Shown: positions 60,801 through 64,000 of the stretch, one piece after another | Numbering within the stretch: the stretch's first letter is position 1 | Layout: each line of letters begins with the position of its first letter | Origin: Diospyros lotus | Taxonomy: Eukaryota; Streptophyta; Magnoliopsida; Ericales; Ebenaceae | Direction: 5' to 3' | Assembly: GCF_014633365.1 (NCBI RefSeq) | Contig: NC_068351.1 | Location: 14,390,907-14,454,906 of the forward strand | DNA length: 64,000 bases | Notes under the pieces: model-generated | Databases searched by the model: none | What the model saw: only the letters and a program-made list of their open reading frames with translations | What the model was told of the DNA's origin: nothing | Position numbers and translations under genes: made by a program

Positions 60801-63800
60801 AAGCACTTGCTACTAAGCATCTGGGGATGGGTGTATATGATAAAGAGCTCCTGGCCATGATAGTAGCTATAGATAAATGGAGACATTATCTGGAAGGCAC
60901 ACAATTCATAATTAAGGCTGATCATGAAAGCCTAAGGTACTTACTTTAATAGAGGTTACACACCCAACTGCAGAGGAAGGGGGTATCCAAGTTATTGGGC
61001 ATGGATTACATAATATAGTACAGAAAGGGAAAAGAAAATATGGTGGCCGATGCTCTCTCTAGAAGGGAAGAAATGGGAGCTTGCCAAGCTATCACTGTAG
61101 TTGTATCGGATTGGGTAAGGGATTTGATTGATAGTTATGAGAAATCTGAGTGGATAAAAAATCCTACAGGCTTAGCTGGCCATTAGATCAACTAGTGCTC
61201 GAAGGTATTACATTTCCAATAGCCTAATCAGGTTTAAAAGGAGATTGGTTGTGGGGGATGACAAGGAATTGAAAACTAAGATTCTACTGATGCTGCATAG
61301 CTCACCATTGGGGGGCCACTTGGGCATCAAGGCAACTTACTACAGAGCAAGACAGTTATTCATTTGGGTAGGGCTAAAGAAGGAGGCGGTGGACTTTGTG
61401 TTAGCTTGCACAACGTGCCAACGCCGCAAGCATGAGCAAGTGGCACACCCTAGCTTGCTACAACCACTTGCTATACCTGAACAGGCTTGGGAGGAAATCT
61501 CCATGGATTTCATTGAGGGGCTTCCTAAGTTAGAGGACAAGGATGTGATTTTAGTGGTGGTTGATAGGCTAACTAAGTTTGCTCACTTTATCAGCCTAAC
61601 TCATCCCTTTACAGCCCAAGAAGTAGCTCGAGTATTTTTGGATTCGGTAGCCAAGATACACGGAATTCCCAAGTCCATTGTATCAAATCGAGATAAGGTC
61701 TTTACTAGTAATATTTGGCAAGAGCTATTTAAGAATCTGGGAGTGGGGTTGCACATGTCCACCGCTCATCACCCGGAGATAGATGGACAAACTGCGAGGG
61801 TCAACCAATGCCTAGAATTCTATTTGAGGTGCATGTGTTTTGCCAAGCCAAAGAGCTAGAATAGGTGGCTTTCCCTAGCCTGGTGGTATAACACAAGCTA
61901 CCATAGTGCTATTCAAAGGGCTCCATTTGAAGCATTGTTTGGATACAAAACTCCTTTACTACTAGCGGTGATAGATTTTCTAGAAGCCAAGACAACAACA
62001 GAGGACTACTTGAAAAACAGACAGGAGATGCTACCACTACTCAAGAAGGAGCCGACCACAACTCACAATCGAATGAAGCAGATTGCAGATCGAATGAGAA
62101 GTGACAGAAATTTCAATGTGGGGGATTTGGTGTTTTTGAAGGTGAAGAGGTTCCTACAACACTCATTTTCTGCAACAACCCCATCCAAGCTAAGTCTAGA
62201 ATACTTTGGACCTTTTAATATAGTGGCAAAGGTGGGCAAGGTGGCTTACAAGCTACAACTACCTGTAGGAGTCATAAGCTACCATGTATTCCATGTGTCT
62301 TTACTAAAGAAGTCTATGGAGCCTAATGTTGCCATGAGTCCTGACCTCCCCTTGATGGATGAAGAGAAGTTGAAGTAGAACCACAGGCCATTGTGGATAA
62401 GCGGGTAATTCATCAAGGCCCCCTACCCCTCACTCAAGTCATGGTGTAGTGGACTCACTTGCACCTAGATAACACGACATGGGAATACCTACCACAATTG
62501 TTGAAGCAATTTTCGCGAGCTGCTCAACTACTGACCTTCCTTGGGGACAAGAAAGGCTTCAAGGGAAGGGGATTGTCACAACCTTGAGGGTATTTTTGTA
62601 ATAGAGACTATAGATGAATAAGCAATTGTACTAAGTGGTTTACATCTTGAGCCACTTGTACCTATTCGGTTACGTTATAACAACCGAGGGTAATAGCCTA
62701 TAAAAAGGCCTTGTACGGAGGATGGGGATCATCGATGAAGAGATCGATTCTTTCCCTCTAATTTCTTTCCCTCCTTTTCTCTCTCTAATTCTCCCTCCTC
62801 TTTCAAATTTTGACTCCACTTTCCTCTCTGTTCTATAATTCCAGAATTGGCCAAGCCTCAGATCTGAGGCGTGACACAGGCCAGAAGTAATCTTTGAGAA
62901 CATCGCCAAACGTGCATGTCGCAAGCTGAGATCTTGTTGGGAGCAAGACAATCATGATTTGATCTAATCAGGGAACTAGCAACCCAGATCTGGGTTTGCG
63001 TAACCAGATCTGGATGAAGATTAGGTGGCCATGAGCTGTTGCAGAGAGAAAGGAAGAAGAGGAGCATCAGAGGTCTGGGTCTTCAATCTTGTCAATCTGG
63101 GGTGTTCCAAGATGCCAACGCATCGTGTTACAGTGCACGCACTGGAATGTGGTTTGGGGGGGGGGGGGGGGTTGCGGGGTGGCGAATTTGGTAACTATGC
63201 TTCATTTTACCTCATGAGGCTGGCACATGAAGTTGCATGTAGTGTCAGTGTTATTCCATTGCATGTCTTGTTTACATAACTGTTATTTTATGTTATATAT
63301 GTGTACTCTATGCATATGTTCAGTAACACTGATATATTGATAAATGAAATTTGAATTGCCAGAATGAAAAGATTCATGTAAGTTACTGGAAAGGAGAAAA
63401 AAATTTCTCACTGTTTAATTACTTTCTGTTGAATCTGCAGTTGGGGGCCTTTTAAATGCTACATTTGGCAACGCAACAGAAATGATAATTTCAATATATG
63501 CATTAAAGAATGGGATGATCCGGGTAGTTCAGCAATCATTACTGGGCTCCATCTTATCAAATATGCTATTAGTGCTTGGGTGTGCCTTCTTCACTGGCGG
63601 GATTTTTCATCACCAGAAAGTTCAGTCTTTCAATAAGGTACATATTTCAGTTTACATTTCTTCATGTATGAATTAATTCAATTGCTTCTCACATTCATGT
63701 GATAGATTCAACATTATGGTTGGCTAAGCCATGTTTGGCTTAAAACAATGTAGACAAATGATTTTTCTCAACTGATTCAAAACAGGCAGCCGCTGTGGTG

Positions 63801-64000
63801 AACTCAGGATTGTTATTGATGGCTGTTATGGGCATATTATTTCCAGCAGTACTTCACTTCACACACTCAGAGGTGCATTTTGGGAAGTCGGAATTATCAC
63901 TTTCTAGATTTAGCAGCTGTATAATGCTGGTGGCATATGCAAGCTACCTTTTCTTTCAGCTTAGAAGTCAACCCAAATATGACTCTATTGATGGAGGCCC
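48626..64000 (+). CDS. CAX2/5-like: CAX2/CAX5-like vacuolar cation/proton exchanger, 3' part beyond window
   Basis: A tonoplast H+-coupled antiporter that loads Ca2+ (and, in the CAX2/CAX5 group, Mn2+ and other metals) into the vacuole. Coding exons: 48626-48892, 49147-49214, 49321-49349, 63441-63637 and 63786 onward; their phases agree (267, 68, 29 and 197 bases). The start is the ATG at the first base of exon 2, after a TTGCAG acceptor. The acidic N-terminus (residues 1-45) may be autoinhibitory, as known for CAX proteins. Then come [20 protein letters not shown] (residues 60-79), [16 protein letters not shown], and the first cation-binding repeat with GNATE intact. The last visible part is a membrane segment, [10 protein letters not shown]. 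No stop or frameshift is seen. The second half, with the GNAAEH repeat, lies past 64000. Intron 4 is about 14.1 kb. Confidence 0.88.
49147..49214 (+). CDS. CAX2/5-like: CAX exon 3
   Basis: 68 bases between CTGTAG and GTAAAT, encoding [20 protein letters not shown] and the start of ATEQ. The pseudogene has an exon of the same length. Confidence 0.87.
49321..49349 (+). CDS. CAX2/5-like: CAX exon 4 (29-base microexon)
   Basis: Encodes QLAFYIGPT between TTCTGCAG and GTATAT. Identical length in the pseudogene (18211-18239). Confidence 0.85.
49350..51320. other. CAX intron 4, part before the inserted elements
   Basis: Non-coding. A diverged direct repeat with GCAAGCATC...TTGGTAGTTTRCCTTTGTG and TAGAATCAAT occurs near 51043-51085 and 51143-51215. 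No element border found. Confidence 0.4.
51331..52040 (+). other. Possible organelle-derived (mitochondrial-like) insert
   Basis: Base composition and style differ from the AT-rich intron: balanced composition and a 153-codon open frame at 51331-51792 without homopolymers. The sequence resembles plant mitochondrial intergenic DNA in texture, but I recognise no mitochondrial gene, and the borders are unknown. Confidence 0.25.
52225..52545. repeat. Cryptic simple repeat of TACA/CATA units
   Basis: About 320 bases of mixed TACA, CACA, TATA and CATG units. The open frames it produces on both strands are by-products of the missing stop trinucleotides. Confidence 0.9.
52769..53065 (+). repeat. Left LTR of the intron-inserted chromovirus
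   Basis: 297 bases with a TATA-like CCTATAAAAAGG near 52893. Confidence 0.92.
53839..54100 (+). repeat. Left LTR of the nested Copia
   Basis: TGTTGAAG...TCTCACA. Contains the TATA palindrome at 53966-53993. Confidence 0.93.
53966..53993. promoter_or_regulatory. TATA box inside a perfect inverted repeat
   Basis: An 11-base arm ATGAGCTGCCT and its exact complement AGGCAGCTCAT flank ATATAA, so the LTR TATA box is the loop of a 28-base hairpin. The right LTR has the same structure unchanged at 58800-58827. Confidence 0.7.
54125..58692 (+). pseudogene. Copia gag-pol, nearly intact but with five stops and one frameshift
   Basis: One frame runs from the ATG at 54125 to about 57820, broken only by stops at 54440, 54947, 55082, 56633 and 57236; a one-base loss near 57820 shifts the rest. 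Domains: Gag ([14 protein letters not shown]), zinc knuckle [14 protein letters not shown] near 55013-55054, protease with DSS near 55308 in place of DSG/DTG, integrase zinc finger and core (SDLWGP, TDNGGEF, GITERKH), reverse transcriptase with YVDD at 57626-57637, and RNase H to about 58540. The open frame continues into the right LTR. Confidence 0.92.
58617..58680 (+). repeat. Tandem duplication of polypurine tract plus LTR start
   Basis: TTTGAAGGGGAATGTTGAAG and the following bases through AATGAGG occur twice with a 36-base period, at 58617 and 58653. The second copy is the real start of the right LTR (58665); the first is an extra. Confidence 0.85.
58665..58934 (+). repeat. Right LTR of the nested Copia
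   Basis: 270 bases. The 8 extra bases duplicate GTGTGCTC near 58700. TATA palindrome at 58800-58827. Confidence 0.92.
62574..62876 (+). repeat. Right LTR of the intron-inserted chromovirus
   Basis: TGTCACAACC...GCGTGACA, 303 bases, followed by CAGGC. Confidence 0.92.
62882..63440. other. CAX intron 4, part after the inserted elements
   Basis: Non-coding, with a G16 tract at 63156-63171. Ends in the acceptor GAATCTGCAG, identical to the pseudogene acceptor at 19371-19380. Confidence 0.6.
63441..63637 (+). CDS. CAX2/5-like: CAX exon 5 with first cation-binding repeat
   Basis: 197 bases encoding [20 protein letters not shown] through [10 protein letters not shown]. Holds the GNATE signature of the first alpha repeat. 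Same length as pseudogene exon 19381-19577. Confidence 0.9.
63786..64000 (+). CDS. CAX2/5-like: CAX exon 6, continues past the window
   Basis: Starts after AAAACAG with [20 protein letters not shown], then [18 protein letters not shown] and the beginning of the acidic loop. Open to the last base. Confidence 0.88.

Larger units (their letters stand above)
53100..62500 (+). pseudogene. Degenerate gag-pol of the intron-inserted chromovirus
   Basis: Gag is split by the Copia: the N-terminal part lies around 53560-53838 and the rest resumes at 58935 ([16 protein letters not shown]). Then come a zinc knuckle [14 protein letters not shown] near 59205-59250, a poly-Glu tract, protease with DSD near 59460 in place of DSG/DTG, and reverse transcriptase (59930-60470). 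The frame then jumps from ALMDQ at about 60470 straight to the connection region, so the FxDD catalytic block is deleted. RNase H (60720-60950), integrase (61280-61860) and a chromodomain (62390-62500) follow. Numerous TAG, TAA and TGA codons interrupt it. Confidence 0.88.
52769..62876 (+). mobile_element. Gypsy chromovirus (Reina-like) in CAX intron 4, split by a Copia
   Basis: LTRs at 52769-53065 and 62574-62876 start TGTCAYAACC and end RTGACA, and by eye are about 90% identical. A perfect CAGGC duplication lies at 52764-52768 and 62877-62881. A degenerate primer binding site, TGGTATTAGAGTC, follows the left LTR, and AAGGGAAGGGGA precedes the right one. Without the nested Copia and its TSD the element is about 5.0 kb. 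Confidence 0.93.

Overview
The window is nuclear DNA of a flowering plant, most likely a eudicot. It is AT-rich, its genes have spliced exons with GT..AG introns and 5' UTR introns, and it is crowded with plant transposons: chromovirus Gypsy, Copia, an RTE-type LINE, tRNA-derived SINEs, MULE, hAT and PIF/Harbinger elements. I cannot name the species.

Three host loci are supported. (1) An intronless MAP kinase kinase of the MKK4/MKK5 type at 11367-12380 (+), apparently intact. (2) A CAX2/CAX5-like vacuolar cation/proton exchanger pseudogene at about 16250-29858 (+). It has a frameshifting deletion in its first coding exon, premature stops, both exchanger signature motifs altered, a retrotransposon inside an exon, and no recognisable last exon. 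(3) A second CAX2/CAX5-like gene in the same orientation, starting about 45260 and running off the right edge. Its visible exons (48626-48892, 49147-49214, 49321-49349, 63441-63637, 63786-64000) are open, in phase and keep the first signature motif. Its fourth intron is about 14.1 kb because of nested retrotransposons. The two CAX loci are a tandem duplicate: one died, the other remains plausibly functional.

Layout: 1-6640 AT-rich DNA with a chromovirus remnant, LTR-like debris and a SINE. 6642-10415 three Mutator-like elements. 10850-12500 the kinase. 12500-16250 intergenic, with a (GA)n tract and a foldback MITE. 16250-29858 CAX pseudogene, holding a solo LTR in an intron (20249-21130) and a chromovirus in an exon (21261-28113), itself carrying a solo LTR (24130-25786). 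30496-36242 a decayed Copia. 36697-37412 a non-autonomous hAT with a GC-rich cargo. 37922-38080 a SINE. 38600-44900 AT-rich DNA with a 104-bp tandem duplication, a degenerate tandem array split by a solo LTR (41362-41977), and a Harbinger MITE (42354-43143). 45260-64000 the second CAX gene, with an RTE LINE in intron 1 and a chromovirus (52769-62876) in intron 4 that contains a younger Copia (53839-58934).

Most element borders rest on target-site duplications (TSDs) read directly from the sequence. I see no CRISPR array, operon, tRNA or rRNA gene and no convincing novel biochemical system. The most unusual signals are a perfect palindrome built around the TATA box of the Copia LTR, a palindromic E2F-like site in the chromovirus LTR, altered protease motifs in all four coding retroelements, GC-rich cargo in DNA transposons, and the paired fate of the two CAX copies.
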